DNA of 64,000 nucleotides from Streptomyces sp. NBRC 110611 (GCF_001590865.1 NZ_BBUY01000008.1:186001-250000), one strand, 5' to 3'. Counted from the first letter of the stretch, positions 15,822 to 24,499 are shown. The notes: a model not told the origin generated them from the letters alone. Translations and numbers: made by a program.

Positions 15822-16460
15822 GTGAGCATCGCACACGAAAGAAAGCGCAGGTTGCGGCGGGATCTCCTGGAGGTGAGGAGATCGTTGCCGCCGGATGTCG
15901 TCGCGGCGGCGGGGGAGGCGCTGGCCCGGCGGGTGCTGGATCTGGAGGAGCTGGCTCCGTACACCGCTCCCCCGGGCACGCGCCCGGACACTCCCCCGAC
16001 GGTCGCCGCGTATGTGTCCATCGGCGGTGAGCCGTCCACCCGGGCGCTGCTGGACCGGCTGCGCGCGGCCGGGGTGCGGGTGCTGCTGCCGGTGCTGCTG
16101 CCGGACAACGATCTGGACTGGGCGCTCTACGAAGGCGCCGACCGCCTCGTACGCGCCGGCTGGGGGCTGTTGGAGCCCGCCGGGGAGCGGCTGACGCCGC
16201 AGGCGGTCACCGCGGCGGATGTGGTGCTGCTGCCGGGGCTGGCGGTGGACCGCGGCGGGCTGCGGCTGGGGCGCGGCGGCGGCTCGTACGACCGGGTGCT
16301 GGAGCGGCTGGCGCAGAGCGGCGCCAGCACGTCGCTGGTGGTGCTGCTGTACGACGCGGAGCTGCTGGCGGAGGTGCCGGCCGAGCCGCACGACCGGCCC
16401 GTCCACGCCGCGGTGACGCCGTCGGCGGTGCACCGCTTCCGGCACCGGCCGGGCGGCTGA
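15822..16460 (+). CDS. 5-formyltetrahydrofolate cyclo-ligase
   Basis: A 212-residue protein of the MTHFS family: N-terminal RKRRLRRDLLEVRRSLPPD, central VAAYVSIGGEPSTRALLDRL, and the ATP/folate-binding C-terminal motif LGRGGGSYDRVLERL (about residue 148). It converts 5-formyl-THF to 5,10-methenyl-THF using ATP in the cytosol. GTG 15822 is used, with a weak GGAG some distance upstream. Divergent from galU, as recalled for Rv0992c and Rv0993 in M. tuberculosis. Confidence 0.95.
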   Translation: MSIAHERKRRLRRDLLEVRRSLPPDVVAAAGEALARRVLDLEELAPYTAPPGTRPDTPPTVAAYVSIGGEPSTRALLDRLRAAGVRVLLPVLLPDNDLDWALYEGADRLVRAGWGLLEPAGERLTPQAVTAADVVLLPGLAVDRGGLRLGRGGGSYDRVLERLAQSGASTSLVVLLYDAELLAEVPAEPHDRPVHAAVTPSAVHRFRHRPGG

Positions 16461-16525
16461 TCCACGGAGACCGACGGAGATCGGGGAGATCGACGGAGAA
16501 CCGGGGGGGGGGAGGGACAACGCCG

Positions 16526-16558
16526 TCGGGCCGGCCGGAAGGTCTCCGGCCGGCCCGA
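16526..16558. terminator. Bidirectional terminator hairpin
   Basis: A perfect 13-bp stem, TCGGGCCGGCCGG with CCGGCCGGCCCGA around loop AAGGTCT, sits between the convergent cyclo-ligase and penicillin acylase genes. Confidence 0.85.
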
Positions 16559-16597
16559 TGGCATCACCTGCGGGTGCGGTGCGGCAGCGCTACCGCA

Positions 16598-19321
16598 CTA
16601 CGGCGACAGCGTCAGCGTGTCCTTGCCGTTCTTCTTGACGGCCTGCTCGCTGAACGCCCAGCCCAGCAGCTCGCCCTTGGCCCACTTGTCGGTCTGGTCG
16701 CTGTAGTGGGCGTGGTACGCGTGCCCGGACGCGCCCGTGAGGTTGATCCAGCGGGACTTGTCGAGGTCGGCGAGGTTGACGACCATCCGCATCGACGGCA
16801 CCCAGGTGACCTTGTAGCCGCCGGCCGCGTTCCAGCCGGTGGCGTCGACCGCGGCCTCACCGCCGCCGAGGTTCCACGGACCCCGGTTGAACAGACCCTG
16901 CAGTATGCCGGGCCCGTCCGTGCCCAGGGTCTGGTTGTTCAGGAACAGCTGGTGCAGCCGGCCCCAGCTCCAGTTGTCGATGTTCTTGCCCAGCTTGGAG
17001 GTCAGCTCGTAGCGGGCGTCCTTCATGGCGTGCGCGAGGAGCTGGTCGCGGTTCTTGTCGCCGGGGCTGCCGGGCCGGTCCTCGGTCTTCCACCAGGCGT
17101 TGCCGGGGTCGTCGAGGATGTTCCGGACGACCTCGTACCAGCGGTCGCCGCCGTCGGGCTGGGCGGTGTCGCCGGCCCGCTCGCCGCACTCGCGGACGTA
17201 CTTGTCGTTCTCGTCGGCGGGGCCGGTCTCGTCGGCCGGCCGGACCGTGAGGCACTCGCCCTTGACCCGCAGCTCCTTGGGCATCTTGTCGCCGAAGGCC
17301 AGCTGGAGGGTGTTGCGCCAGACCGCGTTGAAGTACGCGGCCGCGGCGGAGTCGGGCTCCTGGGTGAAGTCCCAGCCCTCCAGCAGCTGCTGGGCCTCGC
17401 GGACGTAGGGGTCCTTGATGTCGATCTTCATCAGGTAGGGCGTCAGCAGCCGGGCGATCTCGCTGCTGTTGTCCTTCTGGAAGGTCTGCATGTCGTCCGT
17501 GGAGACCTTGCCGCCGTCCTTGATCTTCGACTGGATCAGGTCGTTGATCCGCTGGCTGCGGGAGCCGTAGCCCCAGTCCTTGGTGATCAGGTACGGGTAC
17601 TTCTCGTCGGTGACGGCCTGGTTGGCGGTGACGATGTAGCCGCGCTCGGGGTTGTACTCGTACGGCAGGGCGTTCTGCGGGATGGAGCCCTTCCACTGGT
17701 AGCGCGGGTCCCAGCCGGGCGCCGGGTAGGTGCCGTCGAAGTGGCCGTCGCCCTTGCCGCGGACCGGGATCCGGCCGGGCGCCTGGTAGCCGATGTTGCC
17801 CTTGGTGTCGGCGTAGATCAGGTTCTGGGAGGGCACCTCGAAGTGCTCGGCGGCCTTGCGGAAGCTCGTCCAGTCCGCGGCGCGGTTGAGCTCGAAGACG
17901 GCGTCCATGGACCGGCCGGGGTCCAGCGCGGTCCAGCGCAGGGACACCGCGTAGCCGTCGCCGCGGTCCGGTGCGGCGTTGCCGACCGGCGCGTTCTTGC
18001 CGACGTCGCCGAGCTCGTGGTCGCGGTCGGAGACGATCGGCCCGTTCGCGGTGGCGCGGACGGTGATCGTACGGCTCTCACCGCCGGCGACCTTGATCGT
18101 CTCCTTGCGCGTGGTGAAGGGGCGCTGCTTGCCGTCGTAGAGGTACCCGTTGGCGCTGAGCTTCTCCAGGTAGAGGTCGGTGACGTCGGCACCCAGGTTG
18201 GTCATGCCCCAGGAGATGTCCTTGTTGTGACCGATGATGACGCCCGGCATACCGGAGAAGGTGAAGCCGGAGACGTCGTAGCCGCACTTGGGGCCGGTGG
18301 TACGGCAGTGCAGGCCCATCTGGTACCAGAGCGAGGGCATCTGCGGGGCCAGGTGCGGGTCGTTGGCGAGCAGCGGCTTGCCGGTGGTGGTGTGCGCGCC
18401 GGAGACGACCCAGGAGTTGGAGCCGATGCCGTTGCCGTTGGGGCCGAGCAGCGCCGGGACCTCCCCGAGGGTCTTGGACAGCGCGGACAGCTGTGCCTGC
18501 ACTCCGCCGATCGCACCGGGGGCGCCCGCGGGCGCCGTCGCGCCGGACGACTTCTTGGGCGTGAACTCCTTGCCGGCCGGGTCGACGGTGCCGCCGTCGA
18601 CGATCGGCCGGTTCCGCTTGTACGGGTACGCCGGGTAGAGCTCCGCGATCTGCTCCGGCGTGAAGCGGCTGGTCATCAGGGAGCGGTCGATCTCCTGCTG
18701 CATATTGCCGCGCAGGTCCCAGGCCATCGCCTTGAGCCAGGCCACCGAGTCGACCGGCGTCCACTGCTCCGGCTTGTAGTCGTTCTCCAGGTTCAGCGCC
18801 GCGTACTCCAGGGACAGCTCCGAGCCCTCGTGGTCCTTGAGGTAGGCGTTGACACCGGCCGAGTAGGCCTGGAGGTACTTCTTGGTGCCGGGCGACAGCT
18901 TGGTGTCGTACTCCTGCTGCGCCACGCGGTGCCAGCCGAGGGTGCGCAGGAAGGAGTCCGTCTTGACCTGGCTCTTGCCGAACATCTCCGAGAGCCGGCC
19001 GGCGGTCATATGGCGCCGGACGTCCATCTCCCAGAAGCGGTCCTGGGCCTGGACGTAGCCCTGGGCGCGGAAGAGGTCCTCGTCGGTGTCGGCGTAGATC
19101 TGCGGGATGCCGTTGGCGTCGCGCACCACGTCCACCGGGTTGCTCAGGCCCGGGAGCTTGAGCGAGCCGGTGGTCTGCGGGAAGGAGGCGCGGGCGGTGC
19201 TGACTCCCCAGAACGCGCCCAGGCCGACACCCGCCACGAGCAGCAGCGCGACGGTGATGGCTACGAGGCGGCCGCGGCGCCCCTTCTTCCTGGGAACCGG
19301 TCCGGACTTGTTGGCGGGCAT
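16598..19321 (-). CDS. Penicillin acylase family Ntn hydrolase
   Basis: About 907 residues. An N-terminal signal-anchor (basic PRKKGRRGR then AITVALLLVAGVGLGAFWGV) directs it outside the membrane. The alpha-chain region contains DVVRDANGIPQIYADTDEDL and RFWEMDVRRHMTAGRLSEMF. The beta-chain starts at the nucleophile Ser of GSNSWVVSG (about residue 301), with LANDPHL following. The proenzyme normally self-cleaves just before this Ser to give a heterodimer that hydrolyses amide bonds of beta-lactams, acyl-homoserine lactones or related amides. ATG 19321 has AAGGA upstream. The natural substrate cannot be told; secreted quorum-quenching or antibiotic-degrading roles are known in the family. Confidence 0.95.
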   Translation of the reverse strand: MPANKSGPVPRKKGRRGRLVAITVALLLVAGVGLGAFWGVSTARASFPQTTGSLKLPGLSNPVDVVRDANGIPQIYADTDEDLFRAQGYVQAQDRFWEMDVRRHMTAGRLSEMFGKSQVKTDSFLRTLGWHRVAQQEYDTKLSPGTKKYLQAYSAGVNAYLKDHEGSELSLEYAALNLENDYKPEQWTPVDSVAWLKAMAWDLRGNMQQEIDRSLMTSRFTPEQIAELYPAYPYKRNRPIVDGGTVDPAGKEFTPKKSSGATAPAGAPGAIGGVQAQLSALSKTLGEVPALLGPNGNGIGSNSWVVSGAHTTTGKPLLANDPHLAPQMPSLWYQMGLHCRTTGPKCGYDVSGFTFSGMPGVIIGHNKDISWGMTNLGADVTDLYLEKLSANGYLYDGKQRPFTTRKETIKVAGGESRTITVRATANGPIVSDRDHELGDVGKNAPVGNAAPDRGDGYAVSLRWTALDPGRSMDAVFELNRAADWTSFRKAAEHFEVPSQNLIYADTKGNIGYQAPGRIPVRGKGDGHFDGTYPAPGWDPRYQWKGSIPQNALPYEYNPERGYIVTANQAVTDEKYPYLITKDWGYGSRSQRINDLIQSKIKDGGKVSTDDMQTFQKDNSSEIARLLTPYLMKIDIKDPYVREAQQLLEGWDFTQEPDSAAAAYFNAVWRNTLQLAFGDKMPKELRVKGECLTVRPADETGPADENDKYVRECGERAGDTAQPDGGDRWYEVVRNILDDPGNAWWKTEDRPGSPGDKNRDQLLAHAMKDARYELTSKLGKNIDNWSWGRLHQLFLNNQTLGTDGPGILQGLFNRGPWNLGGGEAAVDATGWNAAGGYKVTWVPSMRMVVNLADLDKSRWINLTGASGHAYHAHYSDQTDKWAKGELLGWAFSEQAVKKNGKDTLTLSP

Positions 19322-19554
19322 CTCTGTCCTTCGAGGGGCAGGGTGGGAGTGCTGGAGCAACCATAGGCGCACGGGTTTGCCGACCCCTACGCGGAGTCAC
19401 CGCCAGCACATCCAACTTTCAAGCAATGGTAAATTGTTAGTCTCAGTAACTAGATACGGTAAGGAAAGACCCCCTCCGGAAAGATCCTCGGAAAGCCCCT
19501 CGGAACGACCATCTCCGGCCCACCGCCCGGCCGCGCGCGAGGAAGGACCAGCTC

Positions 19555-21081
19555 CTGACTGTCGACCACCTCAACCAACTCCTGCTGATCTGCTCGCTCG
19601 TCCTGCTCAGCGCAGTCGCCGCAGTACGGCTCTCCTCGCGCAGCGGGCTCCCCAGCCTGCTCATCTACCTGGGGATAGGCGTCGCCATAGGCCAGGACGG
19701 CCTCGGCGGCATCGTCTTCGACAACGCCGAGCTGACCCAGGTCCTCGGCTATGCCGCGCTGGTCGTGATCCTCGCCGAAGGCGGTCTGGGCACCAAGTGG
19801 AAAGAGATCAAACCGGCACTGCCCCGGGCTGCCGCGCTCTCGACGGTCGGCGTCGCGGTGAGCGTGGGGGTCACCGCGGCCGGCGCGCACTATCTGGCCG
19901 GACTTGAATGGCGGCAGGCGCTGCTGATCGGTGCCGTGGTCTCCTCCACGGACGCCGCGGCCGTCTTCTCCGTCCTGCGCAGCGTGCGCCTGCCGGGCCG
20001 TCTGACGGGTGTGCTGGAGGCCGAGTCCGGCTTCAACGACGCCCCCGTCGTGATCCTCGTCGTCGCCTTCTCCACCGCCGGACCGGTCGAGCACTGGTAC
20101 CTCCTGCTCGCCGACATCGCCCTGGAGCTGGCCATCGGCGCCGCCATCGGCCTGGCCATCGGGTGGCTCGGCGCGTACGGCATGCGGCATGTGGCGCTGC
20201 CCGCCTCCGGTCTCTACCCGATCGCCGTGATGGCCATCGCGGTCTCCGCGTACGCGGCCGGCGCACTGGCGCACGGCTCCGGCTTCCTCGCCGTCTACCT
20301 GGCCGCGATGGTCCTCGGCAACGCCAAACTGCCGCACGCGCCGGCCACCCGCGGCTTCGCCGAGGGCCTCGGCTGGATCGGCCAGATCGGGATGTTCGTG
20401 CTGCTGGGCCTGCTGGCGACCCCGCACAAGCTGCTCGGCGACGTCGTTCCGGCGCTGATCATCGGCCTGATCCTGACGGTCGTGGCCCGGCCGGTGTCCG
20501 TCCTCACCTCGCTGCTGCCCTTCCGGGTGCCCTGGCAGGAGAAGGCCCTGCTGTCGTGGGCCGGGCTGCGCGGCGCGGTCCCGATCGTGCTGGCCACCAT
20601 CCCGATGGTGAACGACGTCCCCGGCAGCGAGACGGTCTTCAACATCGTCTTCGTCCTGGTCGTCGTCTACACCTTCGTCCAGACGCCGACCCTGCCCTGG
20701 CTGGCCAGGCGGCTGCGGCTGGGCGAGGGCGAGGAGGCCGCCGACCTGGGCATCGAGTCCGCCCCTCTGGAGCGGCTGCGCGGCCACCTGCTCTCGACGT
20801 CCATCGGCCCCAGCTCCCGTATGCACGGCGTCGAGGTCGGTGAGCTGCGGATGCCCAAGGGCGCCGCGGTCACCCTCGTCGTACGGGACGGCTCCAGCTT
20901 CGTGCCCTCCCCCTCGACGGTTCTGCGGCATGGTGACGAGCTGCTGGTCGTCGCCACGGATCCGGTGCGCGACACCGCCGAGCGGCGGCTGCAGGCGGTC
21001 TCCCGGGGCGGCAAGCTGGCCGGCTGGCTGGGGACGGACGGCGCAGCGGGGCGGCGGGTCCGGCGGCACGGGGGACGGTGA
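19555..21081 (+). CDS. CPA1-type K+/H+ (or Na+/H+) antiporter with TrkA-C domain
   Basis: 508 residues with about 12 membrane helices. The first two helices (LLLICSLVLLSAVAAVR and LPSLLIYLGIGVAIG) and the ion-site region SSTDAAAVFSVLR and ESGFNDAPVVILV (about residues 130-165) are typical of CvrA/NhaP2 antiporters. A TrkA-C ligand domain with GVEVGELRMPKGA occupies the last 90 residues. No ATG, GTG or TTG exists in frame between the upstream stop (19447) and the conserved helices; CTG 19555 has GGAAGGA eight bases ahead and is the only credible start. It exports K+ or Na+ in exchange for protons. The stop falls in the first unit of a 33-bp repeat. Confidence 0.92.
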   Translation: MTVDHLNQLLLICSLVLLSAVAAVRLSSRSGLPSLLIYLGIGVAIGQDGLGGIVFDNAELTQVLGYAALVVILAEGGLGTKWKEIKPALPRAAALSTVGVAVSVGVTAAGAHYLAGLEWRQALLIGAVVSSTDAAAVFSVLRSVRLPGRLTGVLEAESGFNDAPVVILVVAFSTAGPVEHWYLLLADIALELAIGAAIGLAIGWLGAYGMRHVALPASGLYPIAVMAIAVSAYAAGALAHGSGFLAVYLAAMVLGNAKLPHAPATRGFAEGLGWIGQIGMFVLLGLLATPHKLLGDVVPALIIGLILTVVARPVSVLTSLLPFRVPWQEKALLSWAGLRGAVPIVLATIPMVNDVPGSETVFNIVFVLVVVYTFVQTPTLPWLARRLRLGEGEEAADLGIESAPLERLRGHLLSTSIGPSSRMHGVEVGELRMPKGAAVTLVVRDGSSFVPSPSTVLRHGDELLVVATDPVRDTAERRLQAVSRGGKLAGWLGTDGAAGRRVRRHGGR

Positions 21082-21178
21082 GGGCGGCGGGTCCGGCGGC
21101 ACGGGGGACGGTGAGGGCGGCGGGTCCGGCGGCACGGGGGACGGTGAGGGCGGCGGGTCCGGCGGCACGGGGACTGTG
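21050..21178 (+). repeat. 33-bp tandem repeat (3.9 copies) over the antiporter stop
   Basis: Three identical 33-bp units (21050-21082, 21083-21115, 21116-21148) and most of a fourth, beginning GGCGGCGGGTCCGGCGGCAC. The antiporter TGA is at 21079-21081 in unit 1, and each later unit repeats the same stop in the same frame, so copy number would not change the protein. Confidence 0.95.
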
Positions 21179-21300
21179 AAGGTGCCGGGCGTGAGCGGCG
21201 CGGGCGCGGGCGCGCGCCCAGGAATACCAAGGGATATCAAGGGAATTTACGTAAAGCCCTGCCCAATCCCAGGCCATTACTTGCGCCCGGCCTGTAGTAT

Positions 21301-21340
21301 GCAGAGCGAACACGTTGAACCAACTCTGCCTGATGCAGAG
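21301..21340 (+). promoter_or_regulatory. Possible attenuator: three alternating GCAGAG/CTCTGC segments
   Basis: GCAGAG (21301-21306), CTCTGC (21324-21329) and GCAGAG (21335-21340) can pair in two mutually exclusive ways. A TAGTAT box (21295-21300) lies immediately before, though I see no good -35. It lies in the leader of the MFS exporter. Confidence 0.3.
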
Positions 21341-21502
21341 CTGGCGCGACCGCTCGGCGGCCGCGGTCCCCTGCCACACGCAGCCACCTCTCGGGGTGCG
21401 GACCACGCGGTATCACTCGGTCCTGCGCGAGAGGACAGCTCTCGGCGCGCACCCGTGACGACCTCGCGGGCGGTGCGCTACCAGGCGGCAGAAAGGCCGG
21501 CC

Positions 21503-22804
21503 GTGGCATCCGCGGTCAAGGAATCCCGTCCCGGATACGGACAACTGCTCCGCACCCCTGGTGCCTGGACATTCCTGCTGCCCGGCTTCCTGGCCCGGCA
21601 GCCCTTCGCGATGCTGACGATCAGCATCGTGCTGCTCGTCGAGTCCACCACCGGCTCCTACGGCACCGCGGGCGCGGTGTCCGCCGCGACCGGTATCTCG
21701 ATGGCCCTGTTCGCCCCGCAGTGCGGCAAGCTCGCCGACCGCTTCGGCCAGCGCGCGGTGCTGATCCCCGGCGTACTGGTGCACGCCGTCGGCGTCTCGG
21801 CGCTGATCGCGCTGGCCCTGGCGCACGCCCCCCTGTGGGCGCTGTTCGCCGTCGCGATCCCCACAGGAGCTTCGACCCCGCAGGTCGGCCCGATGGTGCG
21901 GGCCCGCTGGGCCGCCCGGCTCGGCGGCAGCCCCCTGATGCCCACGGCCGCCGCCTTCGAGTCGGTCACCGACGAGTTCACCTTCGTCGTCGGCCCCGTA
22001 CTGGCCACCGCGCTGTGCACCGGCGTCCACCCGGCGGCCGGTCTGGTCGCCGAGGCCGCGCTGACGGTGGCCGGCGGGCTGCTGTTCGCCACGCAGAAGC
22101 GCAGCCAGCCGCCGGTGCACCGGGCCGGGTCCGGCGACAAGCCGCGCGTCTCGGCGCTGTCGGTGCCCGGTGTCCGCGTGCTGATCGCCGCGTTCCTCGG
22201 CATCGGCGCCGTCTTCGGCGGTATGCAGGTCTCCCTGACGGCACTCACCCAGCACATCGGGCAGCCCGGCATCAACGGCGTCCTCTACGGGATCTTCGCG
22301 GGCGGCAACATGCTCGCCGGTATCGCGTGCGGCGCGATCGCCTGGAAGATCGGCCCGCGGCGCCGGCTGCTGACCGCCTACGGGCTGCTGGCGCTGGCCA
22401 CCACCCCGCTGTGGGCGGTCACCTCGGTTCCGCTGCTGGGCGCCGTCGGCCTGCTCGTCGGCCTGTGCATCGCGCCCGCCCTGATCACCGGCTACACGCT
22501 CGTCGACTCCCTGGTCCCGGCCACCGCCCGCACCGAGGCCTTCACCTGGCTGACCGGCTCGGTCGCGCTCGGCCAGGCGGCCGCCGCCACCTCCGCCGGC
22601 CAGCTGGCGGACCGCTTCGGACCGAGCACCGGCTTCCTGGTGCCGCTGGCCGGTACGGCGCTGGCATTCGCCGTACTGCTGACGCTCCGCGCCCGCCTGG
22701 TACCGCACTCCTCGACCGTGATCGCCTCCCATGGCGGCGCCGCCGAGGCCCCGGCCACCGGACCGGAGGACCGGGAACGGGCACAGCAGCTGGCGGGCAG
22801 CTGA
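21503..22804 (+). CDS. MFS transporter (12-TM type)
   Basis: About 433 residues with 12 hydrophobic segments. The N-terminus YGQLLRTPGAWTFLLPGFLA leads into TM1, and the loop 2-3 motif is GKLADRFGQRAVLIPG (the DRFGRR-like MFS signature, about residue 80), with a second copy GQLADRFGP between TM10 and TM11. It is likely a drug or metabolite exporter; the family name is not specific. GTG 21503 follows GAAAGG by six bases; GTG 21455 is an alternative start. It lies about 420 bp behind the antiporter, with repeats and a possible attenuator between. Confidence 0.85.
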   Translation: MASAVKESRPGYGQLLRTPGAWTFLLPGFLARQPFAMLTISIVLLVESTTGSYGTAGAVSAATGISMALFAPQCGKLADRFGQRAVLIPGVLVHAVGVSALIALALAHAPLWALFAVAIPTGASTPQVGPMVRARWAARLGGSPLMPTAAAFESVTDEFTFVVGPVLATALCTGVHPAAGLVAEAALTVAGGLLFATQKRSQPPVHRAGSGDKPRVSALSVPGVRVLIAAFLGIGAVFGGMQVSLTALTQHIGQPGINGVLYGIFAGGNMLAGIACGAIAWKIGPRRRLLTAYGLLALATTPLWAVTSVPLLGAVGLLVGLCIAPALITGYTLVDSLVPATARTEAFTWLTGSVALGQAAAATSAGQLADRFGPSTGFLVPLAGTALAFAVLLTLRARLVPHSSTVIASHGGAAEAPATGPEDRERAQQLAGS

Positions 22805-22891
22805 CGCGGACGACCGGGCCGGACAGGGACGACCGGGCCGGACGGAGCGGACGTGGCCGACGTGGAGTCGGTCACCGTACGCCGGTCGCGG

Positions 22892-22920
22892 TGGACTGAC
22901 GGGCCGGAATACTGCAAGAT
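22892..22920 (+). promoter_or_regulatory. Predicted promoter of the ruc-like gene
   Basis: TGGACT (22892-22897) and CAAGAT (22915-22920) are separated by 17 bp, a plausible housekeeping promoter. Transcription would start near 22927, immediately before the CIRCE element. Confidence 0.55.
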
Positions 22921-22929
22921 GGAGCGTCG

Positions 22930-22956
22930 TTAGCACTCATCGAGTGAGAGTGCCAG
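22930..22956 (+). promoter_or_regulatory. CIRCE element (HrcA operator)
   Basis: TTAGCACTC, nine bases, then GAGTGCCAG. The left arm is a perfect match to the CIRCE consensus TTAGCACTC-N9-GAGTGCTAA and the right arm matches six bases in a row plus the A. It ends at the ribosome site of the next gene, where a bound HrcA repressor would block transcription until heat or misfolding stress. Confidence 0.88.
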
Positions 22957-22967
22957 GAGGAAGTCAA

Positions 22968-23309
22968 GTGCCGACCTACCAGTACCAGTGCACCGAGTGC
23001 GGCGAGGGCCTCGAGGCGGTGCAGAAGTTCACCGACGACGCGCTCACGGAGTGCCCCAGCTGCAACGGACGCCTCAAGAAGGTGTTCTCCGCGGTCGGCA
23101 TCGTCTTCAAGGGCTCCGGCTTCTACCGCAACGACAGCCGCGGCTCGTCGTCCAGCAGCAGCCCCGCGAAGAGCTCCTCCTCGTCGAACACGTCGTCCTC
23201 CTCGGACTCCGGCTCGTCCGGCTCCTCGTCGAGCAGCTCCGACGCCAAGTCGTCCACCTCGTCCGCGGCGTCCTCCAGCAGCACGGCGAGCACCAGCTCC
23301 GCGGCCTGA
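22968..23309 (+). CDS. ruc: FmdB-family zinc-ribbon protein, Ruc-like chaperone
   Basis: 113 residues: an N-terminal zinc ribbon with two Cys pairs (YQCTECGEGL and TECPSCNGRL) and FSAVGIVFKGSGFYRND, then about 60 residues of almost pure Ser with Ala, Thr and Asp, presumably disordered. This matches M. tuberculosis Rv0991c (Ruc), reported as a redox-regulated holdase whose zinc cysteines oxidise to activate it and which belongs to the HrcA regulon (recalled). The CIRCE 12 bp upstream supports the same control here. GTG 22968 follows AGGAGG. The Ser tail is encoded with few codons (TCG, TCC, AGC) and may vary in length. Confidence 0.85.
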   Translation: MPTYQYQCTECGEGLEAVQKFTDDALTECPSCNGRLKKVFSAVGIVFKGSGFYRNDSRGSSSSSSPAKSSSSSNTSSSSDSGSSGSSSSSSDAKSSTSSAASSSSTASTSSAA

Positions 23310-23331
23310 GCCGCACCCCGTACACACGCTC

Positions 23332-23369
23332 CACCAGGCCCCGCCGTCAGCTGACGGCGGGGCCTGGTG
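23332..23369. terminator. 38-bp perfect palindrome, terminator of ruc
   Basis: Two 19-base arms, CACCAGGCCCCGCCGTCAG and its exact complement, meet without spacer 22 bp after the ruc stop. The transcript would form a very stable hairpin. Confidence 0.85.
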
Positions 23370-23465
23370 CGCTGACGGCCGGGCGCCGGGAAATCTCCGC
23401 GGGAGATATGGGAGACATCTGCGGGAGGCATCCGCCCTGGTGGATCACCCGCTAGTGTGGCCGCC

Positions 23466-24299
23466 ATGGCTGACGCGCAGATAGGTGTCATCGGCGGCTC
23501 GGGCTTCTACTCCTTCCTCGACGACGTGACCGAGATCACGGTCGATACCCCCTACGGCGCCCCCAGCGACTCGCTGTTCCTCGGCGAGATCGCCGGCCGC
23601 CAGGTCGCCTTCCTGCCCCGGCACGGCCGCGGCCACCACCTCCCGCCGCACCGCATCAACTACCGCGCCAACCTGTGGGCCCTGCGCTCGCTCGGCGTGC
23701 GCCAGGTCCTCGGCCCGTGCGCGGTCGGCGGGCTGCGCCCGGAGTACGGCCCCGGCACGCTGCTGATCCCCGACCAGCTCGTGGACCGCACCAAAACCCG
23801 CGCACAGACGTACTTCGACGGCGTACCGCTGCCGGGCGGGGACACCCCCAACGTCGTCCACCTCACCTTCGCCGACCCGTACTGCCCGGTCGGCCGCCAG
23901 GCCGCGCTCGCCGCGGCCCGCGGCCGCGACTGGGAGCCGGTCGACGGCGGCACCCTCGTCGTCATCGAGGGCCCCCGCTTCTCGACCCGTGCCGAATCGC
24001 GCTGGCACGCCGCCCAGGGCTGGTCGGTGGTCGGCATGACCGGCCACCCCGAGGCCGTCCTGGCGCGCGAACTGAGCCTGTGCTACACGTCGTTGACGCT
24101 GGTCACCGACCTGGACGCGGGCACCGAGACCGGCGACGGCGTCTCCCACGAGGAGGTGCTGAGGGTCTTCTCCCAGAACGTCGGCCGGCTGCGCGAGGTC
24201 CTCTTCGACGCGGTCGCCGCCCTCCCCGACAACGTGGACCGCAACTGCCTCTGCGCCGACGCCCACGCCGGCTGGGACCTGGGCATCGAGCTCCCGTAG
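23466..24299 (+). CDS. S-methyl-5'-thioadenosine phosphorylase / purine nucleoside phosphorylase
   Basis: 277 residues of the PNP/MTAP family. Phosphate-binding IGVIGGSGFYSFL at the N-terminus, FLPRHGRGHHLPPHRINYRAN (H and R for phosphate/purine), NLWALRSLG, and VVIEGPRFSTRAES with GMTGHPEAVLARELSLCY (about residues 170-210) are all present. It cleaves methylthioadenosine (or a related purine nucleoside) with phosphate for methionine and purine salvage. ATG 23466 is preferred; GTG 23457 would add three residues. No ribosome site is seen, and a TAGTGT box at 23453-23458 suggests a leaderless mRNA. Confidence 0.93.
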   Translation: MADAQIGVIGGSGFYSFLDDVTEITVDTPYGAPSDSLFLGEIAGRQVAFLPRHGRGHHLPPHRINYRANLWALRSLGVRQVLGPCAVGGLRPEYGPGTLLIPDQLVDRTKTRAQTYFDGVPLPGGDTPNVVHLTFADPYCPVGRQAALAAARGRDWEPVDGGTLVVIEGPRFSTRAESRWHAAQGWSVVGMTGHPEAVLARELSLCYTSLTLVTDLDAGTETGDGVSHEEVLRVFSQNVGRLREVLFDAVAALPDNVDRNCLCADAHAGWDLGIELP

Positions 24300-24327
24300 C
24301 CGTCTCGCTCCCCCTCAGCCGCCCTGG

Positions 24328-24369
24328 CCGTCCTGGGCGCTCCCACAGCCGTCCTGGGCGCTCCCGCAG
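24328..24369 (+). repeat. 21-bp direct repeat x2
   Basis: Two adjacent copies beginning CCGTCCTGGGCGCTCCC (24328-24348 and 24349-24369, one mismatch), just after the phosphorylase gene. Confidence 0.9.
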
Positions 24370-24469
24370 GCCGCCCTGATTGCCTGGCATCCCCCTCCCG
24401 GGTGACCGAGTTATCCACAACGGCGGGGGCATCCACAGCCCTGAGCGGTCGCGAGCGAACTACGGCACG

Positions 24470-24499
24470 GTGGTGATCGCCAGTTCGCCCGATCACCAC
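24470..24499 (+). other. 10-bp stem-loop
   Basis: GTGGTGATCG pairs exactly with CGATCACCAC around a 10-nt loop, 18 bp before the ATG at 24517. It could be a terminator for the phosphorylase or a translational control element. Confidence 0.55.

Noticed and set aside
16574..19366. 930-codon plus-strand open frame opposite penicillin acylase
   Set aside because: It is the mirror of a well-conserved acylase gene; Val/Gly/Arg-rich shadow translation only.
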